From Linnemannia elongata (lineage: Eukaryota; Mortierellomycota; Mortierellomycetes; Mortierellales; Mortierellaceae), in NCBI GenBank assembly GCA_036320915.1, contig JAXBDG010000003.1:1488001-1552000 (forward strand): 64,000 nucleotides of DNA. Reading direction: 5' to 3'. Made by a program: the position numbers and the translations under genes. Positions 45,535 to 57,012 of the stretch are shown piece by piece. The notes beneath the pieces were generated by a model. That model was not told the origin of the DNA, did no database searches, and was given only the letters and a program-made list of their open reading frames with translations. Numbering within the stretch: the first letter of the stretch is position 1; every line of letters begins with the position of its first letter.

Positions 45535-46188
45535 GTCCTGGTCCTGGCCGTAGCAGTCGCTTTGTTGGCTATCGTCTTGGTCGTTGTGTTGAGAAAAGTG
45601 AAGGTGAGAAAAAGGGAGTGAAGGCTCTCTCCCCTCTCTCCAAGCATAGGAATTCAAAAGCCGTTTTAAAGCCACAGTCACACGAATACTTTTTCATGAA
45701 GGCTGTTTTGAAGATTCGCACACATCAGCGAATACAAACGCGTCGCTCTTTCCTCTTTCACCTCCTCACTTCACCACCACCCATCGCCCACTCACTCCCC
45801 CCACCCCTTTCCTTTTTCCCCATCACTTCTCCCTCCCACATATCTTTCGTGGATCAGCACGCCTCATCAATCGCCTGCGATTTACTTTATATCCCGCGCC
45901 TCCATTGCAAGAGAGCTTTTTGTCCGACTCATCGACACATTACATCTTTTCATACCAGTGGCTCAATCGCCTTGGGACACACAACGGTCTACTACTCAAC
46001 CGGCTAGGTACCCAATCTCAACCGCCTTGTGGAATCGTTGATGGATGCTTACCTATAAGGCAAGCGAGATCGGTCGCGCCACGAACTAATCCAACAATAC
46101 ACCGTTTCCCTACATTAGAGTGATCACAACCAAAACTCGCCAAAAACACGGACGCAGAGGAACTTTTGATCAGTAAACCGCAGCCACG
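45535..46188. promoter_or_regulatory. Divergent promoter of XRCC2-like gene and NUP188
   Basis: 654 bases between the two start codons. The NUP188 half has C/T-rich leader text (45760-45850) and a short imperfect direct repeat of a CTCAAYCGCCTTG pattern near 45963 and 46018. No other feature stands out. Confidence 0.45.
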
Positions 46189-49100
46189 ATGAGCAAGTAC
46201 GCCTCCACATCAAGAACCAGGTCAAAGACTGGGAGGTAAGCTACCACCTATAAATGACTTTCCACGAAATGCATTGTGAACTTTGATAACTGGAATCTTC
46301 ACTCATATCTACGTTTTTTGGGGGAAATGTCTAGGTCGTTTGCTGGACTCTTTGAGGCGGTGTCGATTTTGGACGGAGAAGCCAGAAACTCGGCGGCAAA
46401 CCTTCAGGGCCTGATCGACGACAGGATGGACGATATCAAACTCGGATTGAGCGCCTTCAAGGAACCATCAGCAACTGCGCGTGCGAGCATGGCTTCTGCA
46501 ACCAACGCCGCCGGCCAAAAATTTACAGATGCACAGATCAACCTCGCCAAGCGACTCAGCGACACTGTCAAGTTGAACGAGACACAGGCCCTGTCCGTCG
46601 TGGAGGAGCTTTCCTTGGAGATGGATATACCCGACACTATCACCGACTCTGTTCTGTTGAATGCGGTTACAACCTACTGGAAAGAGCGATTGTCGCTGGT
46701 GGCGCTTCTTAAAGAGATTATCGGTCAAGTCACGGAAAACAACCATACCGGCGAGTATGGCACCATCCCCTCCGTCAACCATGCTCTGTCTCAGAGCTTC
46801 ACCTTGATTCAAAAGCTGCTTAAGCAGTATCGCGACAAGGCCTCAGAGGAAGCCTCCGACTACTTCACGTTAAATTCAGAGTACTTGGAGCTCTGGATCG
46901 ATCAGTGCTTGGCTGAGCAGGCTGCGCTTCTGGAAGTCTCTATTTTCCTCTGTATTGCCGGAACCGACAGCAAAATCGATCTTCCCAAGATCGTTCTCGA
47001 GGCACTGCTCGCGACACAATTTGGGCGCCAACAACACTACAAATCCAGGATCAGAAAGGAGACGCACGACGTCTGCGACAACATTCGTCTTTTCTGCATT
47101 GTTCTTTCGATCGCTTCGTTGGATCTCGAGAACTTGTTCGATCAGTCAACAACAGGCATCAACGACAACCACCACATTTTCAAATCAGCCAGTCATGTCC
47201 AACATATCAATAATGCTCTCCAAAGTGCGGAACGCCAGCAGGAGTTGGGGCCATTCATCCTGGCCTGGTGTAGTGTCCTCTCGTCTCACGCGACCACCCT
47301 GCCGGAGGACAGGCAGAGAGATGTGATCAAACTCTCCAGCCAGTTCGCCTATGTCGCCCTGGAAACTCTCAAGTTCTTTGCGTTCGTCAGCAGCCTCTTC
47401 TCGAACGAACTCTTCGACAACACCTCAAAGGACGGACCGACATTCAGGCGACTTTTCTTCCTCCTGTTGGAACTGGTGCTTCTGGATCGACGACCTACAA
47501 ATATCAAGGATTTCGATGGACTGGTTCTCTGTCTTTCGGACTTACTGACGGGAGAGCCTCATCTTTGCCACCTGGTCTGGGACGAGTCAACGGATTTGGG
47601 CCAAGGAGTCACGAACGTTCTGGAGGCTGCCAGAGGACGATTCCCAGTCCAGTTCGAGCCCCTTCTGCAATTGCTTACAGCTCTGGCGACCGGCAGCGAA
47701 GATTCAGCACGCCACACCATCCAGTTCTTCCGACATCTGCCATCATTGTCACATTTTCTTTCCGACAAGTCGCAATGTGTGGAGATCGACACGCACGCAA
47801 CTGAGGGCTCGACATTATACAGATCGGTCCAGGAGGTGCCGTTCGGGATCGCGACTGGAGGACCATTCATGATGTTGCCGGCTGGTATGGAAGGGCGCCT
47901 CGTCTCGGCGCCAAACGCACCCCAAGTCGTCCAGTGGGTTTACGAGAGCTCTGGATGGGAACTCTGTGCCGCTATGCTGGACGTCTTCCGTATGCAGGAC
48001 GGGAACACTGACTCCAACTCCTATGTCAAGATCACGCATGTCAAGGCTATTTTGGGCCTCCTTCAGGCGTTGTACCAGCACCCCGGAGTGACCACCGAAT
48101 TGACCGCCTACTTTCTTTCCGGAAAACAAGGCGCTTCCCTTATCCCAACTCTCTTTGCGATCCTGGACCAAACCTCTAAGTTCCAGAACCCACCACTCGA
48201 TGTGATCGCCTCATGTCTGCAGTGTCTCCGCTGGATTTGTCAGTCGTACTCGCAGGATGTCTGGCTCTTCTTGAGGCAATCATCGTTCCTGCCTGCAGTC
48301 ATCACCACCACGGTCCAGTTTACAGGATCTAGTCGCGTCCAAACAAGCGGGTTGGCTTACAATCTCCTCACGCGCTTCGAATGTCTCCAGGGCAACTATG
48401 CCGTGACCTTGGCTTTCCTCGAGCTCGTCCAAACCTTGACCTTGAATGCCCAGCAAAAGGAAATCTGGGACTCCAAGGAGTTGCGTTGTCTCAAGGCAGA
48501 GATCCTTTATCCCTGCTTGGCATACATCCAAAACGACCTCTTCTGCAACTTTGAGAGCTGGCACTACGTCAACATCAGGGACCGCTTTGTCATTGGGTCC
48601 AGGATTCTTTCGATCTTCAACAACACCCTCGAGGACCTTCCACTCCTCAGCGGCTCGGACCCGACGGAATATGTCAGCCTTGCGACACTTCAGGAGTACT
48701 TGCTCAGAAACTTTTTATACGACGGCGGCAAACAGCTTGGCTTACCATTGGTTTCGCTGATTGGATCTGGACCCGACCTTTCCTCCTACTTTTCCAAGTA
48801 CGACCGCACCAGGGAGCTTGGAGACATCTACGTTATGATCTACCAAGGTCTAAAATTTGTCAAGAGTCTGCTTCGCCACCGCAAGCTCTCCGGAGGTCAG
48901 CCTTCGTTCTTGGAAGTGTACATGGTCGACCGCACAGTTGGCCGTGCAAATGCCTCTCTGATCCAGATCTTGACCTCATACAGCGACCTTGCCTGCGGAA
49001 CTGATGTAGCGCTTGTCTCGACGGATATCCTCACATTGCTGTGCGCGCTGACCAATGAGTGGCCAACTCGGCCATCTTTCGTGGGGTATCTCGGAACCTC

Positions 49101-52100
49101 AGATCAGGCCCAGCAGTTGGTCTCAACCCTTGTCAATCGCGTCGGTGACGATGGCCAGACCGCCGACTACAGGATTGCCCTTTGGAGCCTCATCACCATC
49201 ACTTTGACGACCCAGCCTGGACTTGCGACTTTGTTCTTGTCAAACGACCGTGTCAACCCCGTCACTGGCGTGCTCGATAACCAGTTCAAGGAAATTGCCA
49301 AGAACTCGGTTTTGGTCAAGGCCCTCGATATCCTCCACAAGAAGGACGCTGTCCTCGACACTGATCCCGAGATCCTTCCCCACGCCCTCCATTTCCTGGA
49401 TATCCTCTGGCAAAACGCATTAGATCATGCCGTCCTCATCAAGAGTCTTCAGGACAACGACGCTTTCTGGAACGATCTTGGAGACATCCTTGCACGACCC
49501 GATATTCACACCGAACTGGAGTTAGCCAAGTGGGAGGATGTCTTCTCTTGCTATAACCGCGATCCCATGGCTCAAGTGTTCCACGTCTCGTCTGTCAACG
49601 CCGAACAGCGCTCTCGCGGCCATGCTCTCCGGATCTTTGGCCTTGCGATTCACTTCCACTACGTCAGTCAGGGCGTTCTCACTAGGGATGTCGACAGCTT
49701 GCCTAAGGGCATTAAGACCTTTATCCAGACGTGTGTTCAGGAGGGCAAATTCGGCGAATGGAACGAGACTATTCCTAAGATCCACTACCACGCACAGGGA
49801 CACCGAGAGTTGAAGGAAATGGGTCAGGAGCTTACGGTCCCTCTGGATTACCTGAGGCTGGCTGTGAAACGGTGGGACGAGAACTACGACGCAGATCACC
49901 TGGCTGGAGAGACGTTCATGTTGGATTTGGGCAAGGCTCGGTTCAAGTTCATCTGGGGGGGCAAGGTGCGGGAGCACGCTTTCCTCAGGACTCTTTTCCA
50001 CGTGAACCTCAACTGGTCGATCGTGCACGCGGAGATGGAACGCCTAGCCGCCTGGCGTTTCTTTGTTGAGGTGGCTACGACTGATTTGGGGGCTGCTTTC
50101 TGGGCAGGCAAGAGCGCGGGTGCGGAGGCGAATGCGTACTACCACTTTGTCATCTGCCTCTTGGACCACATTGAGCGGGAGACCAATGGCAGTGCTGTGC
50201 TCAGGATGGCCCGTCAGAACTGCTGTCTTCTTCTGCAGACTGTCGTCGAGAACTCGGCAACAGTCAAGCGATCGGACAAGAAGAATCTCGCCGTCCACTT
50301 TCCCGAGATTGTCACCAAGCTCCAAAAGCTCATCCAGAATCCCGAGATGGGCATCTTGGAGTCAGTCCAAAACCCAGCGGATGGACTTGCCGCGCACCAG
50401 CCTCTCTTCTTGACCCTTCTGTTCTGCTACCGGGCTTTGCACGACAAGGAGGTTCTCGCCATTCTGGATCAGGAACACCAGGCCTTGGTTCAAAAGTCGT
50501 CCATCCTTCTCCTGCCGACAATCGCCCAGTGTTTCTCCATCGTGGTAGAGAGTTATTTGTCAGGACAGTATGATCATTCCGACATGATTGTGGTGCTGTT
50601 AGCACTTTTGGAGGAGATTTGCCACCCCGTCTGGAACCCCCATGCCGGACTCTGGATCCCTATCATGAGGAACTTGGATGTCGTCCGACTCAACTTGCAA
50701 TTGTGCGCGCATAGCGTTTCGTCAGGACAGTTTGACAACCGGCCATCGTTCTTTGAGGGCAGTCTTAACCTTTTGCTCGCCTTGGCCAACGTTCCGGAGA
50801 TGGCAGCCTACCTTTGCGATGCAGGAGTCATGTCGATGCTGACACACAACGGATTGACAATGTTCCTACAGCGAGGCGATATCGAGCACCTTGATGAGGC
50901 ACATGGCGACCGAGGAAACTGGCACCAGGCTTGGTGCATGTACTTGGCGATTGTGACGAGCTTACTGCGGTCGATGAGCTCGAGTGATGCATTTATGCAG
51001 CTTCTGATCGGATTCATTCAGCTCTACGGGAACCAAATCAGCAAGGGCCTGGATACATCAACAGACCGACCCATCACGAGCGCCAAATTGGAGGAGATGG
51101 AGAGGATCACGATGTTGTTCTATGAGCTTTCGAAACACGACATTCGCTTGGAGCCCTTGGGAGGCGAAGAGGTGCTGAAGGCCTTCTTCGACCGATCGCT
51201 GTTCATTCTTCAGCATGCGGTTCATCTTTTCACCCACCCTCACACCCTCGCCTCACTGACCCGCGCAGTGACCAGAGCAGAGCACAAGCACCAGGAGTCA
51301 AGTGACAACAAGACTCTCACCACGACAATCGAGGGCAAACTGGCAGCCGTTGTCAGGAATATCTTGTCGGCGATCCTTGTCTGGACGGACCCAGCGCTTA
51401 TCTTCACAAAGTCGAACCTTGAGTGGCCCATCCGCAAGACAACAATCGCTCCAATCGCCAACACACCTGTTTACGAACCAGCATCCATTGGCACCATGTT
51501 TGACTTGGTTCAATATGCGACGACGTCGTTGATGGAGTGGGAGGCTCGTTTGGAGGGCAAGACTGGAGGATCAGCAGGACTCTTCAAGAACTCGAACGAC
51601 GACGATCGACAACAGAATACCAATGCGTTGTCGTCCACAAGCACGGCAAACTCCAAGCCATCATCACGCCTGGCTTGTTTCGGAACCTTCTTGTCGTCAG
51701 CTTCACCCTCTACATCGACCACGTCTGGCGACGCTAATGCAGCAGGATCTGCTTCAGCAACTACCAGCGCGAACGGAGCGGCCTCACCACGGTCTTCGAC
51801 AGCAGTGACGGTCTCCAGCCCTCCCAAGTCCGACGAATCTGCATTTGCGACTCTCTCAAGTTCTACTGGATCCTCGATTCGCATGATTTCATTGTTGGAA
51901 GATGCGTTTGTTGTGATGGCAACTCAGTTGGCTCTTTACATGTATCATCCACAGCTGGATGCGTCTGTCCGGAGGGAGATTCAGGAGCTGTGCATTGACT
52001 TGATCGCGACATTGAACTCGACCCAAAAGATGCTTCAGCGGTTTGAGAACGTCCCAGCCCAGGCACGGAAGGACGAGTTGGGAGCCGAGGCGTACGCTCA

Positions 52101-52173
52101 GATCCGGGCCTTGCGAGACAATATGATCCCCATCATCAAGAACTTTACCCAGGCCAAAATCAACATTCAGTGA
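46189..52173 (+). CDS. NUP188: Nucleoporin NUP188 (inner ring scaffold)
   Basis: Two exons: 46189-46235 and 46335-52173, about 1961 residues. The short first exon (MSKYASTSRTRSKTG) ends with GTAAGC and joins RSFAGLFEAVSIL in phase. The protein is almost entirely helical. Landmarks that match NUP188 rather than NUP192/205 are the N-terminal LSAFKEPS region, the LWIDQCLAEQAALLEVSIFL helix, and the SH3-like insert region GTLYRSVQEVPFGIATGGPF followed by PAGMEGRLV and WVYESSGWEL. NUP188 is a large alpha-solenoid scaffold of the inner pore ring, binding NIC96/NUP93. A low-complexity S/T/A-rich insert lies near residues 1770-1855 (coded about 51590-51850), before a final helical segment. The rest is continuous with no intron, in contrast to TRS120 and ABCC. 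Confidence 0.88.
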
Positions 52174-53501
52174 AGACCCCTTTTTACCTCTTCATTCCTC
52201 CCTCTGTACTTCTCATCCTTTTTTCTTTCTCGCCCCTTCGCTCTTTTTCATTGTTTTACCTTTCTCCTTCATGCATGGAATAAAAAAACGCCAATAATAT
52301 ACTCATTGACAATGTGCTCTCGCTATCACGAAATGATGTCTTCGCGTCAGTGAAGGACGCGCCGCGCTGATCAATTGAAGAACATTGCGTGGCTTTGGAG
52401 TCAAAAATTGGTGGCACAATCGAGGGACTGCAGCTCGGTTCGCAAAGAGAAGTCCTGGATTTGTTGATTTGTTGATGTTGAACTCTTACGATACGATATA
52501 TGCAAGTCGTAGTGGGCCGAGGGTCTTGACCATCTGCAGGGATGCCCAAAAGGCTGGGAGAACAAGGTTGTAAGGTAGCGGTTGTGGAAAGAGGACTGAA
52601 AAGGGCTAGTTACAAAACCTTTGTCAAGCGATCCGGTGTTTACCTCGACAACAGGTTGTGTTTTCTTGCCAACGCATCTTCAGTCCATGCCCCATTACAT
52701 TCCGTCTCGCTGTACCTACACCTCTTCTTTTAATACATGTTCACGATCCAGAGTGAGGGTAACATTGAGCTGCTGACGGATTTGATGGGGTTCATTCACT
52801 ACACAAGGGATGGCGCTTGCTTCTTTAACAGTTTTTAGTTGTTTGTTGCCAAAGGTGCGAAACATGTCAACAACCCGTTTGCTTTGGCGTCCCCACCATC
52901 ACATGCCGTTCGAAGTTAAAGGTACCTTTCCTCTTGGCTGCGCTTTACCACTTCATGCTGGTCTTTTTCTTGCCTCCAAACATATGTGAGTGTGACCTGT
53001 GCGAGACCAATGTTTTCTTTTTTCGTTGGGCTAGAAGAGTCTTCTATTGACCCTGAACTGCAAAATAACACCTGCACCAGAGATGTGGGGACCGCACTCA
53101 AAGGAGAGGAGGAAGGGGTGAAAATCAAACAACTAACGACCCTTACCCTTCTTTTTTACTCTTGCTGTTATGACATTGGTTGCCCCAATTCACCTTTCCT
53201 GTTGTTTACAAGAAAATAGTGCCTCAACACAACCCCAGCACCAAAAACTCACCCTATCATTGAACAGTAACAGCAAAAAAGAAAAAATCCTTAAAAGCAG
53301 CCCTTTTCTCCTGTTCACAATTGACCACATCCTTTATTCCTGGTTTCTGCTTTTCTCCCTTCCTACTCTCTCACTGCCCTTTACTTCGCCTCACACGCCC
53401 ATTACCAAAGTAGACTACTTTTACTACTTTTACCTCCTCATTGCTTCCTACTTCATCCCATTATACCCCTTCGCCTCCTTTCCTACTTCGAATATTCAAC
53501 C
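52174..53501. other. Intergenic region upstream of P450 copy 1, partly duplicated
   Basis: Holds the NUP188 AATAAA (52279-52284) and the upstream region of the first P450. From about 52400 on it is recognisably homologous, in the same order, to the region before the second P450 (from about 55963). Matches include text around 52501-52555, around 52980-53010 and around 53080-53130. The last 150 bases before 53502 are pyrimidine-rich. Confidence 0.65.
52279..52284 (+). terminator. AATAAA polyadenylation signal of NUP188
   Basis: AATAAA about 106 bases past the NUP188 stop. Confidence 0.5.
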
Positions 53502-55840
53502 ATGGCACTTGTGATGGCAGGTATTGGTCTGAGAAGACTGTTGAATCGACAGATGGCTAAGCGCAAGCGAACACCGATCGAGTACGCCGTCCTGGTAACG
53601 ATCGGATGCTTTGTCGCGGCCATTATCAAGTACCCCAACCGAGCCATCTTCACGAAAGCTCGACCAGACCTGAAAGCATTGAAACGGGACGCTCCAGGCT
53701 TACCTCTGATTGGAAATCTCACCGATATTCTTTCGCACCGAGAGGACCCTCTTGATTACCTTCACAAGACCTTCCAAGAACACGGCGATGTTATGTAAGT
53801 GTCCTTCATTTTGAGCTGATATACTTCATTTACTGTGTTTCCCCTTCTGGTCTTAACGTATTGAGGTGCACATTTAAATTTGCATAAAGTCTCGGTTGTG
53901 TTGTCTGCCCGTTGTCTTTTGCCACATCCACCTTATTTTTGTTCCTCCCCTTCCTCACACGCCCCCCCCCCCCCTTTGATTCTTGTAGCACAACTACAAA
54001 TCTCCTCGCCATCTTTTTATTTTGTGCACCTCCCACGCGACATTTGAGCCCAGATTATTCATTGCATCATCCTGCACTTCATCTGTCTTCTCCACACTTT
54101 GACAGGACTCACTTTATGGACAAGCCGGACACTGCATGAACTAACAGAGTCATCCTGTACCTTTTTGCGACTCTTTCTTTCGCATTTCGTGAACAGCTCT
54201 ATCACCCTGCCTATGTTTGGCCGAGCCCTTATCCTCAATCGGCCCGAGTTCATGGAGCACATCTTCAAAAGTATATAACGTTGTACAATCTTGTTTTTGC
54301 CGACGCTTTGTCCACCATTTCGATTGTATTAAACCCGTATATGTGTCAAACCTGAAACCCTAATGCACTCGTCAATTCTTATATTTTGCTATTTCTCCAT
54401 AGCCAACTTTGACAACTACGTCAAAGGTGACATGTTCCGTTGGAACTTGACAGACATCCTCGGCCGGGGGATCTTTGTTGCCGACCGTGAGGAGTGGAGA
54501 TTCCATCGGAAGACGGCCTCGAACATCTTCACTACCAAGCTATATCGGAGCTTGGTCGAGGGTGCGTTCAAGTCTAGCGCCGAGGATTTCAGCACCGTTC
54601 TTGACCGAGCTATTGCCGCTCACAAGCCTGTGGACCTCCAGGACAAGTTCCTCAAGTTGACACTGGATGCTTTCGGAAAGCTGACCTTTGGACTCGAGTT
54701 CAAGGCTCTGTTGAGCGAAGATGGTCCGAACGAGTTTGGAGACGCTTTTGATTTCTTGACTGCTGCTGCCGACGCTCGGTTGGCGAATCCGATTTGGTTC
54801 ATTACTGATCGGGTCATTCCTGGGCGGTGGAAGAAGCATTGGGGTTGCATTGGTATCTTGGACGAGTACGCGGCCAAGGCTGTACGTAACCGTCGAGCTG
54901 AGACGCCTGAACAAGCTGAGACGAGGACACGAGACCTCTTGGACCACTTTATCAACTACAAGAGCGAGGATGGTTCTATGCTTACCGACCGTGAGCTGCG
55001 AGATGTCTTCGTCAACTTTATGATGTATGTGCATAATATTTGTTTTTTCTTTCTCATTGTACAATGTGCTACTGTGAGGAACGAAGATGCAACATCCTAA
55101 CGTGATTTTCTATTTTGTGCATTGATATGGCTTTATATAGGGCTGGCCGCGACACGACGGCACAGGCATTGATCTGGCAGTTCTACTGCCTCATGGCTAA
55201 CCCTCGAATCATGAATAATATCGTTCACGAAATTGACACTGTTCTTGAGGGCTCGACCCAAAAGATCACCTATGAGGTTCTGATGAACGAGCTACCCTAC
55301 GTCAAGTCGGTTCTTCACGAGACTTTGCGTCTGCACCCACCAGTCTCCAAGAACGTCAAACAGGCCGTCGATGACGATATCCTTCCTGATGGCACACGAG
55401 TCTACAAAGGCGAGTTTATTGGGTACTCGAATTGGTGCATGGGCCGCAACAAGGCAGTCTGGGGGATCGATGCTGAGCTGTTCGTCCCAGAGCGATGGTT
55501 GGTCTCTTCAGACGGCAATGTTTCTGCTATTACAGTGAACCCTGTGACCGGTCGACGTGTGAGCCCCTTTGGTAAGTTCAAGCCTGAGAGCCAGTTCAAG
55601 TTTATTGCTTTCAACGCGGGTCCTCGCCTGTGTCTGGGCATGACGTTCGCGCAATTGGAGGCGATGGCGACGACTTGTATCCTGCTACAGAGGTACCAGT
55701 TCCAGTTGACGCCAGGGCATCCAGAGCCGATGGTGAAGGGGTCGATTACCTTGCCGATGAAGGAGGCGTTGATGACGGTTGTTACTAAGCGGACAAACGG
55801 TCCTGTCAGTGTTTCTCCTGCTTCTCAGCGCGAAGAATGA
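53502..55840 (+). CDS. Cytochrome P450, tandem copy 1
   Basis: Four exons: 53502-53794, 54197-54270, 54403-55024 and 55141-55840, 562 residues. An N-terminal membrane anchor lies at about residues 26-45 (EYAVLVTIGCFVAAII), followed by the proline-containing hinge region (GLPLIGNL). The I-helix motif AGRDTTAQ is at about 331-338, ExxR as ETLR at about 390-393, PERW later, and the heme loop FNAGPRLCLG at about 487-496 with the ligand cysteine at about 494. These make it a complete, probably active, ER-bound enzyme. The sequence resembles the CYP4/CYP86-type fatty-acid omega-hydroxylase clan, which suggests, without proof, a lipid substrate. Intron 1 is unusually long (402 bases) and contains 13 C at 53962-53974. 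The next gene is its close paralogue. Confidence 0.93.
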
Positions 55841-57012
55841 GTGTTTTTTTCTTGAATAACAATGTTCAGATTGGACTATCTGCTTTGCAACTTCGCGTGT
55901 CGCGTTCAGATTTGACGCGTCCATCAGTGGTTAATTGTTCTATCAACAACACGTTGACTTTAAAATTTTGGTGGCGCAACCAGGGGGTCGAACTTCGGCT
56001 CGCGAAATAGGTTATTTGTTGATTTGTTGTTGTTTGAACCATTTACGCGATATGCAAGATCTTGGTGAGCCGAGGGACTTGATAGTCTGCAGGGGTGCCC
56101 AAAGGAAGGTTTGAGGGGTTAGGGTGGAGAAAGGTGGAAGGAAGCATAATAAAAGGGCTATTCGCAGGATTTTGTCAAGCGATCCGATGTTGATACATTT
56201 GTTGCTTTTGTTACACCATATTCCCCATCTCTGCTGGTCGTCGCTGTCAAAGACAGCTATCGAAAGCGAAGGAAGCGACATGACTTTAAGAGGCGCTCTA
56301 GGGCTTAATGGTGTCTCTTGGACGCTGAAACGAGGAGTGTTCGCTTTCTTGTGGACGGGGGATAGCATTGACATCGATGGACAAGACAACAACAAGTCAA
56401 TAAGACTTTTGTACCCTACTCGCATTCACATGCCGCTAAAAGAGAGCGACTTCCCCACTACGTTGGTCGTCCTTGGACCTCGTTGTAGTCTCTGTTTGTC
56501 TCTTTACCTCCGAACATATGCCAATGCGACTTGTGCAAGAGGCCAATGCGACTTGTTCGAGGGGCCAAAGAGACAAGTCTACTACGCCCTTTTGTACTCT
56601 TGTGCAAGAATGTGGTCTTCAATATGACTCCTGAACAGCATAACAGCAAACAAAAAAAAGAAAAGAAAACATTAGTACCCATGATGTGGGGATCGCATTC
56701 AAAACGAAGGGGTGAAAGGTTCGCTAAAAGAACTGACGACATCTGACCGTTCACTTTTTCCCTTGCCTTTTTGCTTTTGAGGTTGGCAGTGTTACCCCCC
56801 AAACCTATTCTCGTTGCCCCATAGTTAGGTTGAGAAAGCAAACAAGAAAAACCTTTTTAACAGATTCCTTGTTTTTGTTTTTGTTTTTGTTTTCGTTTCT
56901 TTCTCCTTTTCGTTTTCCACCTGTTCGACACCCATTCACCTTCTACACTTACCACAAAGTGCAATACTTCACCCCGTTTGTTTACTTTAACCCCTTATTC
57001 CAGCATTCAATC
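55841..57012. other. Region between the P450 copies, homologous to the region before copy 1
   Basis: From about 55963 this repeats, with many differences, the sequence before copy 1. Shared phrases include TGCAGGGGTGCCCAAA (near 56090) and TTGTCAAGCGATCCG (near 56172). It also holds a short internal near-repeat of CCAATGCGACTTGT at about 56521 and 56544. No gene is called. A pyrimidine-rich leader precedes 57013. Confidence 0.65.

Noticed and set aside
52400..52760. Repeat before both P450s as a possible transposable element
   Set aside because: The matches are collinear with the flanking genes and end with the duplicated genes; no terminal repeats, target-site duplication or transposase remnant seen. 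A tandem duplication explains it better.
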